This document shows positions 28,995 through 36,860 of a stretch of 64,000 bases of DNA, piece by piece. The notes under the pieces are model-generated. The model worked only from the letters and a program-made list of their open reading frames with translations, had not been told where the DNA came from and did not search any database. The stretch lies in contig NC_022438.1 in assembly GCF_000470775.1 (NCBI RefSeq), forward strand, positions 1,922,001-1,986,000, in the 5' to 3' direction. A program made the position numbers and the translations under genes. This DNA is from Leifsonia xyli subsp. cynodontis DSM 46306 (lineage in GTDB: Bacteria; Actinomycetota; Actinomycetes; Actinomycetales; Microbacteriaceae). Every line of letters begins with the position of its first letter. Position 1 is the first letter of the stretch.

Positions 28995-29033
28995 CCGGAT
29001 GACTCCTGTCCAGCCCGGCGGTAGCTTGAGAGG

Positions 29034-29819
29034 ATGACCGAGCCCAAAATCCTGACCGAACGGCGAGGACACATCCTGCTGATCGGCTTCAACCGGCCGG
29101 AGAAGCGCAACGCTGCGGACGGCGAGCTGCTGACCGCTCTCGCCGAGGCCTACGGCGAGCTCGAACGGAATCCGGAACTGCGCGTCGGCGTCGTCCACGC
29201 CGTCGGGGACCACTTCACAGCCGGTCTCGACCTCGCCGACCTCGGCCCGCGCATCGGCAGCGGCGGACTCTCGTTCGTCTCCGAGACCGGCATCGACCCC
29301 TGGCAGGTCTCCGGCCGCTCCCTCAGCAAGCCCGTCGTCATCGCCGTCCAGGGCACCTGCCTCACGCTCGGAGTCGAACTCGTCCTCGCCTCCGACATCG
29401 CGGTCGCCGCACGCGGAACCGTGTTCGGCCAGATCGAGGTCACCCGCGGCATCCTGCCGTTCGGTGGCGCGACCATCCGCTTTCCGCGCGCCGCGGGGTG
29501 GGGCGATGCCATGCGCCACATCCTCACCGGCGACACCTTCGACGCCGTAGAGGCCCACCGCATCGGCCTCGTCCAGGAGATCGTCGACGACGGCGAACAG
29601 CTGGCGGCGGCGCTCGGCATCGCGGAGCGCATCGCCGCCCAGGCTCCGCTCGCGGTACAGGCGGCGCTGCGCAACGCTAAGACGGCCGTCCGCGAGGGGG
29701 ACGCCGTGGCGGAGGCCGATCTGCCGGAGGAGCTGGTCCGGCTGGCGGGAAGCGAAGACGCCCGGATCAGGATGGACGCTTTCCTGACGCGAACGGAGGC
29801 GCGGTTCGTGAGGCGGTAG
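29034..29819 (+). CDS. Enoyl-CoA hydratase/isomerase (crotonase) family protein
   Basis: A 261-residue crotonase-fold protein. The CoA-binding N-terminus is GFNRPEKRNAADGELL, the first oxyanion segment is GDHFTAGLDLADLGPR (about residue 60) and the second is AVQGTCLTLGVELVLASDIA (about residue 105). The usual catalytic Glu in the GGG-E region is not obvious, so hydratase versus isomerase or other activity cannot be set. Likely role is fatty-acid or acyl-CoA metabolism in the cytosol. Single intact gene. Confidence 0.86.
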   Translation: MTEPKILTERRGHILLIGFNRPEKRNAADGELLTALAEAYGELERNPELRVGVVHAVGDHFTAGLDLADLGPRIGSGGLSFVSETGIDPWQVSGRSLSKPVVIAVQGTCLTLGVELVLASDIAVAARGTVFGQIEVTRGILPFGGATIRFPRAAGWGDAMRHILTGDTFDAVEAHRIGLVQEIVDDGEQLAAALGIAERIAAQAPLAVQAALRNAKTAVREGDAVAEADLPEELVRLAGSEDARIRMDAFLTRTEARFVRR

Positions 29820-29887
29820 CAGCGGGTCCGGCCATCCGCTCTCGTTCTCACCCGTCCCACCGCACAGCTCGACAAGCAGGAGGAAGA

Positions 29888-31339
29888 ATGACCACACCCG
29901 CCGAGTACGACGTCATCGTGATCGGAGCCGGCGCGATCGGCGAGAACGTGGCGGACCGGACCGCCCAGGGCGGGATGCGCACGGTCATCGTGAAAGCCGA
30001 GCTCGTCGGAGGCGAATGCTCGTACTGGGCGTGCATGCCCTCGAAGGCGCTGTTGCGCTCCGCTGCGGCGCTGCGCGCGGCCCAGCGGGTAGGCGGCGCG
30101 CACGAGGCGGTGACCGGGGCCCTCGATCAGACGACGGTGCTGAAGCGCCGCGACGTCATGACGAGCGCCTGGAAGGACGACGGCCAGGTCGACTGGCTGA
30201 CGAGCGCAGGCATCGACCTCGTGCGCGGGCGGGCGACGATCACCGCGCCACGAGAAGTCACCGTCACCGACGAAGACGGCGCCGTGAGCGTGCTCACGGC
30301 GAAGCACGCGGCGCGGTATGCACGGGCTCGGCCGCACTGCTGCCGGACATCCCCGGGCTGCGCGACTCCGGGCCGTGGACCAGCCGCGACGCGACGAGCG
30401 CAGAGCGGATTCCGGCGTCGCTCGCGATCCTCGGTGGCGGGGTGGTCGGCACGGAGATGGCGACCGCGTACGCCGGACTCGGTGCCGAGGTCCACCTCGT
30501 CTCCCGCGGCGGCCTCCTCAGCGGGAACGAACCGTTCGCCGGCGAGGCGGTGGCCACCGCCCTGCGCGAACTCGGCGCGACCCTGCACCTGGACACGGCG
30601 CCCACCGCGGTCGAGCGCAGCGACGGCGGCCGGTTCCGTCTCCAGCTGGACGACGGCACCACCGTCGAGACGGATGAGCTGCTCGTCGCGACCGGCCATG
30701 TCCCCCGCACCGGCGGTCTCGGGCTGCACGCCTTCGGCATCGAAGACGGAGACTGGCTGGCTGTCGACGACAGCATGCGCGTCGTGGACGAGCACGGCGA
30801 GCCCGTCGCGGAGGGCTGGCTCTACGGCGTCGGCGACGTCAACCACCGCGCGCTGCTCACCCACCAGGGCAAGTACCAGGCCCGCGCCGCCGGCGACGCG
30901 ATCGCGGCGCGGGCGAAGGGCCGCGACCTCACCCTCGCGCCGTGGAGCGCTTTCGCCGCGACGGCCGATCACCGAGCCGTCCCCCCAGGTGACGTTCACC
31001 GACCCCGAGGTCGCCTCGGCCGGGCTCACCGCGTCGGCGGCGAAGAAGGCCGGCTAACGCATCCGCGTCGTCGACTACCCGCTCGGGAGCGTCAGCGGAG
31101 CCTCCGTCGTCGCGGACAACTACGAAGGCCACGCGCGGATGGTCGTGGACGAAGACCGGAAGGTCGTCCTCGGTGTGACCTTCGTCGGCCAGGATGTCGG
31201 CGAGCTCCTCCACTCGGCCACGGTCGCGATCGTCGGCGAGGTCCCGCTCGACCGGCTCTGGCACGCCGTTCCGTCGTACCCGACCATCAGCGAGTTCTGG
31301 CTCCGGCTGCTCGAGTCGTACGGCCGGCCGGAGGAGTGA
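29888..31339 (+). pseudogene. Pyridine nucleotide-disulfide oxidoreductase, multiply disrupted
   Basis: A dihydrolipoyl-dehydrogenase/mercuric-reductase-like flavoprotein. The FAD motif VIVIGAGAIGENVADR and the redox-active pair in YWACMPSKALL (one Cys is embedded in GGECSYWAC) are in frame one. From about 30310 the NAD domain (ILGGGVVGTEMATAYAGL) is in a second frame. From about 30990, where six Cs replace five, the dimerisation domain (VTFTDPEVASAGL, YPTISEFWLRLL) returns to frame one but meets TAA at 31055-31057. Three lesions, so inactive; restored length about 480 residues. Confidence 0.88.
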
Positions 31340-31341
31340 GG

Positions 31342-31707
31342 ATGCCACTGCTCTCCCGGCTGCTCCTCGATTCGCCGATCAGCCGGCTCGGCTACCTCTA
31401 CGCCAGTGCGGTCGGCCTCGTCTGGGGCTTCCTCTGGAGCACCGGACGCATCGAACGCCGCAGCGGTCTGTTCGTGTTCCGCGGTCTGCCGAAGGGCCTG
31501 TTCGGTCGCGGCGGTTCCTGCGTCGGCGCGTGCTACCTGACCGATCAGAATGTGTCGGACGACATCCTGGATCACGAGGCCGTCCACAAGCGGCAGTGGC
31601 AGCGATACGGGATGCTGTTCCCGTTCCTCTACCTGCGAGCCGGGTGCGACCCGCTCCGCAATCGGTTCGAGATCGAGGCCGGCCTCGAGAAGGGCGGCTA
31701 CCGGTGA
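31342..31707 (+). CDS. Small membrane-associated protein with HEXXH motif
   Basis: A 121-residue protein of unknown function. It has a hydrophobic stretch near residues 12-34 (ISRLGYLYASAVGLVWGFLW), two cysteines in GSCVGACYLTD and the sequence LDHEAVHKRQWQRYG, which contains HEAVH, the zinc-peptidase HEXXH pattern, and a final hydrophobic segment LFPFLYL. Related small actinobacterial proteins are sometimes labelled Fe-S oxidoreductases, which I cannot support from the sequence. It lies two bases after the flavoprotein stop and overlaps the SDR gene (GTGA). Confidence 0.62.
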   Translation: MPLLSRLLLDSPISRLGYLYASAVGLVWGFLWSTGRIERRSGLFVFRGLPKGLFGRGGSCVGACYLTDQNVSDDILDHEAVHKRQWQRYGMLFPFLYLRAGCDPLRNRFEIEAGLEKGGYR

Positions 31708-32543
31708 CCCGGACCGTCGTCATCACCGGTGCGAGCTCGGGCATCGGCGCCGTCGCGGCCGCGAACCTCGCGGCCGCCGGGGATCGAGTGGCCGTCGTCG
31801 GCCGGAACCCCGAGCGCACGAGAGCCGTCGCCGAACCGATCGGCGGGACCCCTTTCCTCGCCGACTTCGACCGCCTCGACGATGTCCGGGCGCTCGCCGG
31901 CGCCCTCCTCGAGAGGTACGAGACCATCGACGTCCTCGCCAACAACGCCGGCGGTCTGAACCACCGCCGCGAACGAACCGCCGACGGCCACGAGCGCACC
32001 CTGCAGGCCAACCACTTCGCCCCGTTCCTCACCGCCCTGCTGCTCCCCCGCCTTCGTCACACCGCGAGCCTCGGCCGCGATGTCCGCATCATCGCGACCG
32101 CCAGCGTCGCCCACCGCTTCGGCGATCTCCGCCTCGACGACCTCGACTGGTCACGCCGCCCCTGGCGCGGAGGCTGGCCCGCCTACGGCGCCGCGAAGAT
32201 CGCCACCATCCTCTTCACCGAGCGGCTCGCCGAACTCCTCACCGGCACCGGCATCGCCGCCTACTCTTTCCACCCCGGATTCGTCGTCACCAACTTCGGC
32301 GCCACCTCTCCCCTCATCCGTCTCGGCGCAGCGATCACCGGCGGCCGATACGGAATCGCCCCGGCGGCCGGGGCGGCTCCCCTCGAACGCCTGGCCGCGG
32401 AAGCGGAGGTCGGCGCACCGACCGGCACCTACTTCGACCGCTTCCGCGCCAACGGAAAACGGAGCGAACAAGCCAGGGACGCACAGCTCGGCCGCGAGCT
32501 GTGGACGGTGACGGAGCGCATCGTGGGGGTTCGGCAAGGCTAG
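31704..32543 (+). CDS. Short-chain dehydrogenase/reductase (retinol-dehydrogenase-like)
   Basis: A 279-residue SDR. The cofactor motif is VVITGASSGIGAVAAANL, NNAGG is present near residue 80, and the catalytic pair is in WPAYGAAKIATILF (YxxxK near 155) with Ser in IIATASVAH. The later part (FHPGFVVTNFG) resembles plant- and animal-type retinol dehydrogenases of bacteria. GTG 31704 overlaps the stop of the upstream gene. Its TAG stop is followed almost at once by an IS5-type end, so the accessory region begins here. Confidence 0.88.
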   Translation: MTRTVVITGASSGIGAVAAANLAAAGDRVAVVGRNPERTRAVAEPIGGTPFLADFDRLDDVRALAGALLERYETIDVLANNAGGLNHRRERTADGHERTLQANHFAPFLTALLLPRLRHTASLGRDVRIIATASVAHRFGDLRLDDLDWSRRPWRGGWPAYGAAKIATILFTERLAELLTGTGIAAYSFHPGFVVTNFGATSPLIRLGAAITGGRYGIAPAAGAAPLERLAAEAEVGAPTGTYFDRFRANGKRSEQARDAQLGRELWTVTERIVGVRQG

Positions 32544-32545
32544 GT

Positions 32546-32589
32546 GTACTGCCCAGACAGGGTGGTCGAGAGTCGTGTGATGGGTGGGA
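32546..32589 (+). mobile_element. IS5-type terminal sequence, solo end (left)
   Basis: About 44 bases closely matching 51847-51889 (same core CTGCCCAGAC, GAGAGTCGTG, GATGGGTGGGA; a few mismatches and one gap). The second copy continues into an IS5-type transposase N-terminus, so this is taken as the outer end of a related element. After it, the two diverge. Confidence 0.6.
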
Positions 32590-32720
32590 CCTTCTGGGTG
32601 TGATGCGGCGTGCCGCTGTGTGTGGCCTGGTGTGGTGATGGGTGAGTGGTTGATACTTGTGATTTTTGGTGGGTAGTGTGTTGTCGTTCGGGGGAATGCG
32701 GTGTTGAGGGGGTTGGGCTG

Positions 32721-34814
32721 GTGGTGCGGTTTGATGAGGCCGTGGCGATGGTGTTGATTCGTGTTTGTCGTGGGCTGGACGAGGAGCTTCGCGGCGAGGG
32801 GGTTCTCCGTCGTGGTGCTGTGGAGACGGCCGTTCATGATTTCTCCGGCCGTTATGCCGGTCTCTTCACCGCTGCTGCCGTCATCGAAGCGGCGGATCGG
32901 GGCAGGCTCGCTGGTGTGCTCTATAGTCTCGCTGAGCAGGTCGAGGCTGCGGTGCTCAGGGTGGGGGAGGAGCGGAAGCGGCAGAGAGATCTGAGTGGGT
33001 GGCGTGAGCGGGAGGCGGGGCGTGAGCGCCGTCGTGCGACTGCGGACGCGTTGGGTGTGGTCGGTGCCGGTATTGATGGGTTCTTTGATCCGCGGTCCTC
33101 GGAGGTGGCGGTGCGGCCTCCGGTGGTCTCGGCTGCCTTCTCGCCGCGGGAGCGGAACCGCACCTCGGGTGGTGCGTCGTCGGGGAGGAGTTCGGCGGTC
33201 CCGGACAGGTTGCGGGTTTTCGTGTCGCGGACTCGTGCGAGTGATGCGGGTATGGCGCGGCGGTTGGTGGCGTTGCGGGATGCGTGGTCGGCGTTTGTCG
33301 CGTCGTGTTCGTGGGTGCCGGTGGAGTCGGCGACGTTCCTGTATGGGTTCGAGCGGCTGTTGGCGGAGAGCCGGGCCGATGCGCTCTGGATCGAGCAGGT
33401 CGCTGCGGCGTTCGACGCTGCCGGTGGCGGCACGCTCTCGGATCATGCTCTGGACCTTGTCGCGACCGCGGTCCACCCGTTGAGCGATGAAGGCCTGCTG
33501 GCGGCTTTCGGAACGCTCACGGCTGTCGAGTTGCGGGCGTTGCTGGCGGCTTCTCCGGTCTTGCGGGCCCGGTTGTCGTCGGTGGATCCGGTGGCGGTCG
33601 ACACGTGGTGGCACGGTCTGGGCCCGGCGGTGGGTGCTGGTGGTGGTTTCTCCGCGCGTCAGGAGTTGTTGTTGACCGCATTCCCGGACCTGTTCGGGAA
33701 CGTGGAGGGCATTCCCTATGCTGCCCGGGACGAGGCGAATCGGCGTGCTTTGGCTGCTGCGATCGCGGGGATGGAGAAGCAGATCGCCGGGTTGAGGGCT
33801 CGTGTTGGTGACAGCTCGGTCGTTGACGGGCCTTTGCTGCCCGGGGTGCTGGCGATGAAGCACACCCTCCGGGACGCGGAGGAGCAGTTGAAGGCGCTGA
33901 AGAACATCCGCGCCGCGTTGCAGACGAGGGAAGGCCGGGCGTCGCGCTTCCTCATCGCTCTGACGGGTGATCGTCCGCCGTTGGCGGCGGTCGCGATCGG
34001 GGATCTGGACACGGCCACGACGGTGAGTTACGCCGTCCCCGGGATGGGGACCACGACCCACGGGATGACGGGGTGGGCGAAAGCGGCACAGAACCTGTAT
34101 GCGCTTCTCCCGGTGGACAGTGCGGTGGTCGCCTGGATCGGCTACAAGACCCCGCCGTCGCCGAGCGTTGGCGATCCGGACTTCGGGGTGCTGAACGTGA
34201 ATCGGGCGGTGGCGGGCGGCACCAAGCTCGCGTCGACGTTGGGAGGTTTGGGTGCGGTGCGGGGTGGGGCGCTGCCGCGGTTGTCGGTGGTCGCCCACTC
34301 GTATGGCACGACCACTGCCGCTGTCGCGCTTTCCCAGCCTGGGGTCCGGGTGGACACGTTCGTGACGTTGGGGTCGGCCGGGCTTCCGGACAGTGTGCGG
34401 TCGGTGGCCGATCTGAACGCGGGGGCGGTGTATTCGGGTCATGCTCGCGACAAGTTCCTCGGAGAGACCGAAAGCGGGGATCCGTGGGCGTGGATCGGCA
34501 GAGACGGTAGTCGTGACCACCGGGTCAACCCGCTGGCCCCCGACTTCGGTTCCCAGGCGTTCGGCGTCGAAACCGGAGGCGACTCCGGCAGCAGCGTGAC
34601 CGACCACGGTCCGCTGCTCAGCGACGACGGCCCTGAAGCAGGGTACTTCGATTACGAGACGGAGTCGTTGGCGAACACGGCCCGGGCGGTTTCCGGGAAG
34701 ACCGGGTCGATCACACCGTATGCGCCTTTGGGGCCGACGAACTTTCAGAAGGGTTTGCAAGTAGAGAATGAGAAGGGGTGCCTTTGTGGTGTGCTGCTCA
34801 GGGACGTTGGTTGA
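32721..34814 (+). CDS. DUF1023 alpha/beta hydrolase with N-terminal helical domain
   Basis: About 697 residues. The N-terminal about 110 residues are helical (FDEAVAMVLIRVCRGLDEEL, then long charged helices), followed by a variable middle and a C-terminal alpha/beta hydrolase whose nucleophile elbow is SVVAHSYGTTTAAV near residue 530. DUF1023 proteins are actinobacterial hydrolases often encoded near secretion or envelope genes; substrate unknown. GTG start (32721 or 32724) follows GAGGGGG. Third-position GC is lower than in neighbouring genes. The native stop was probably the TAG of GGCTAG; the IS481 insertion replaced it, adding VLLRDVG before the present TGA. Confidence 0.82.
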   Translation: MVRFDEAVAMVLIRVCRGLDEELRGEGVLRRGAVETAVHDFSGRYAGLFTAAAVIEAADRGRLAGVLYSLAEQVEAAVLRVGEERKRQRDLSGWREREAGRERRRATADALGVVGAGIDGFFDPRSSEVAVRPPVVSAAFSPRERNRTSGGASSGRSSAVPDRLRVFVSRTRASDAGMARRLVALRDAWSAFVASCSWVPVESATFLYGFERLLAESRADALWIEQVAAAFDAAGGGTLSDHALDLVATAVHPLSDEGLLAAFGTLTAVELRALLAASPVLRARLSSVDPVAVDTWWHGLGPAVGAGGGFSARQELLLTAFPDLFGNVEGIPYAARDEANRRALAAAIAGMEKQIAGLRARVGDSSVVDGPLLPGVLAMKHTLRDAEEQLKALKNIRAALQTREGRASRFLIALTGDRPPLAAVAIGDLDTATTVSYAVPGMGTTTHGMTGWAKAAQNLYALLPVDSAVVAWIGYKTPPSPSVGDPDFGVLNVNRAVAGGTKLASTLGGLGAVRGGALPRLSVVAHSYGTTTAAVALSQPGVRVDTFVTLGSAGLPDSVRSVADLNAGAVYSGHARDKFLGETESGDPWAWIGRDGSRDHRVNPLAPDFGSQAFGVETGGDSGSSVTDHGPLLSDDGPEAGYFDYETESLANTARAVSGKTGSITPYAPLGPTNFQKGLQVENEKGCLCGVLLRDVG
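34768..34788 (+). pseudogene. First seven codons of a lipoprotein gene, separated from the rest
   Basis: ATG 34768 overlaps the end of the hydrolase gene and encodes MRRGAFV before the IS481 end. Joined to the sequence flanking the other IS481 copy (52676 downward, minus strand), it continues in frame as ARAGVRVCAVVFAAIALG and a lipobox VVGC. See 52035-52676. Confidence 0.75.
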
Positions 34815-35894
34815 GGTGTGACGCGATAGATGGGTGAGGACCTCCCGGTCGAGAGTGGGGCTGTCTAGTTTCCCTGCACTCGATGACTTAGGAGGTCCTC
34901 GTGACCCACGCTAATGCTTCTTTGACTCCTCGCGAATGCCTCCGCCTGGCCCGCCAAGTCGTCGACGACGGCTGGTCCGTTGCTGCGGCGGCGACCTACT
35001 TCCGAGTGTCCTGACGCACCGGGGACCGATGGGCTCGTCGTTACGTGGAGATGGGCGAGGCGGGAATGCTGGACCGTTCGTCACGGCCGCATCACAGCCC
35101 GAACAAGACCCCGCGAAGACTGGTCCGCAAGGTCGTGCATCTGCGGTGGAAGAAGCGGCTGGGACCAGTCGGTATCGGCGCCCAGCTCGGCATGCCCGCC
35201 TCGACCGTTCACACGGTCCTCTCCCGGTGCCGGATCAATCGGCTCAGCCACGTCGACGTCCGCACCGGCGAACCCGCCCGCCGCTACGAGCACGAGCATC
35301 CCGGATCGATGATCCACGTCGACATCAAGAAACTCGGCAACATCCCCGACGGTGGCGGCTGGCGCTACGTCGGACGTCTCCAGGGAGAGCGGAACAAGGC
35401 CATCACCGCGAAGCGGACCGGGAAACACGGGATCACCGGCGACATGATCACCGGCACAGCGTTCGTTCATACCGTCATCGACGATCACTCCCGTGTCGCT
35501 TACGCCGAGATCCACGACGACGAAACCGCCGCCACTGCAATCGCTGTTCTGCGTCGAGCGGTCGGCTGGTTCGCCAGCCGTGGCGTCACCGTCGAACAGG
35601 TGCTCTCCGACAACGGCTCCGCATACCGCTCATACGCCTGGCGCGACGCTTGCGCCGAGCTCAGCATCCAACCGAAACGCACCCGGCCCTACCATCCGCA
35701 GACGAACGGCAAGATCGAACGCTTCCACCGCACCCTCGCCGACGGCTGGGCATACGCCCGGCACTACAACTCCGAATCAGCCCGCCGCAACGCACTCCCG
35801 GCCTGGCTGCACTCCTACAATCACCACAGGCCCCACACCGCCATCGGCAGCCAGCCACCCATCAGCAGATTGACCAACGTCCCTGAGAAACACA
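34790..35894 (+). mobile_element. IS481-family insertion sequence, copy 1 (1105 bases)
   Basis: Ends are imperfect inverted repeats: left TGTGCTGCTCAGGGACGT, right (complement) TGTGTTTCTCAGGGACGT. It contains one transposase gene in the same direction. No target duplication is seen at its present borders; the right flank is CCTAGC, matching the NCTAGN preference known for IS481. It truncates the terpene-cyclase-like gene on its right and caps the hydrolase gene on its left. Confidence 0.9.
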
Positions 35895-35899
35895 CCTAG
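34901..35899 (+). pseudogene. IS481-type transposase with early in-frame TGA
   Basis: GTG 34901 (after GGAGGTCCTC) begins a 332-codon frame with an N-terminal helix-turn-helix (LRLARQVVDDGWSVAAAATY), then a TGA at 35012-35014 followed in frame by RTGDRWARRYVEMGEAG. Residues after that form the DDE integrase core: DIKKLG region, HTVIDDHSRVAYAEI, QVLSDNGSAY and QTNGKIERFHRTL. The ATG at 35045 could start a 284-residue protein lacking the first helix-turn-helix. The same TGA is in the second copy. Confidence 0.85.
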
Positions 35900-36631
35900 C
35901 GCCGCCGCCGCTCGCGGGTCCGCCGCGACGCCCGCTGCGCGCAGGGAGTCCAGCCCGCGCAGCACGTCGTAGTGCCAGGAGAAGGGGAAGCGGAAGTCCA
36001 GCCACGCTTCCGAGATCAGCGATCCGTCCCGTCTCCGGCGCATCAGCGAGCGCGACAGCAGGTACTCCTGTCCGCGTCCGATCGCCGTCCCGACCGGGGA
36101 AGGCCCGTCTGTGTCCCGGTAGGCGGTCAGCCCCTCCAGCGCGCAGATCGTGCTGTGGAACGATCCCGGCTGTTCGCGCGTCTCCGCGAAGCAGTTCCAG
36201 CCGCCGTCATCCTGCTGTTCCTCCAGCAACCGTGTGACGATCAGCTCGCTGGCTTCGCCGACGTGTGCGCCCGCGGTGAGAACGCGCGCGTTGATGCATG
36301 CTTCGACCTCGCCGTCGAAGAAAGGACAGTTCCACCATTCTTCGCCCCAGTCCACACCCGCCTTCACCCGGGCCGCCGCCGCCCACGTCCGCGGGCCGGT
36401 CGCGCCGAGCAGCGCGAGCAGCAGCATCGCATCGTCCACGCCGAGCAGGCCCTCCGGGCTCCACGCGCCGTGACCCCAGTCGCCGCTGGGAGTCTGGGCG
36501 TCGAGGAGCTCCGCGCCCCATCCTGTCGTCTCCACGAGTGTACGGTCGGCGCTCGCCCCAGCGGGGTCGTCCAGAAGATCGCGCCGGACCTGCCAGCGGA
36601 TCGCGGGGTCGCCGTCGAGGAGCCACGTCAT
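35895..36631 (-). pseudogene. Squalene/hopene-cyclase-like (prenyltransferase fold) protein, 3'-truncated by IS481
   Basis: From ATG 36631 (MTWLLDGDPAIRWQVRRDLLDD) about 240 residues of alpha-alpha barrel repeats are seen, including SGDWGHGAWSPEGLLGVDDAM and QQDDGGWNCFAETRE, the QxxDGxW pattern of terpene-cyclase/prenyltransferase-like proteins. The frame then enters the IS481 right end at 35894 and continues only as antisense transposase sequence. The C-terminal repeats are not found beyond either IS copy, so part of the gene is gone from this window. Function of this soluble family is unknown. Confidence 0.78.
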
Positions 36632-36860
36632 CACATCCACGCGGCACAGGGTACGCCGATGCGAGCGACAGCCGAGTCTGCGGAGCGGAGAGCGTCCTGC
36701 GGCCCCGGAAGCGAGGAGAGGCTTCGTGGCGGTCCCGTTTGCGCGGCCCTGCCGTGGAGGGCGCGGGAGCTCTCGCCGCATCGACTCGGCGCCCCGGCAT
36801 GCCGTCCCGCCACCCTCTTCCTGAGAACCTCCGCATCTTCCCGCCCCGCGCATCAACCCT

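Noticed and set aside
32151..34760. An 869-codon minus-strand frame opposite the SDR and DUF1023 genes
   Set aside because: Both plus-strand genes have clear family signatures; the minus frame has no recognisable domain.
34790..35894. Target-site duplication around IS481 copy 1
   Set aside because: Flanks (TTTGTGG and CCTAGC) do not match, nor do those of copy 2; this is consistent with recombination between copies, so no duplication is claimed.
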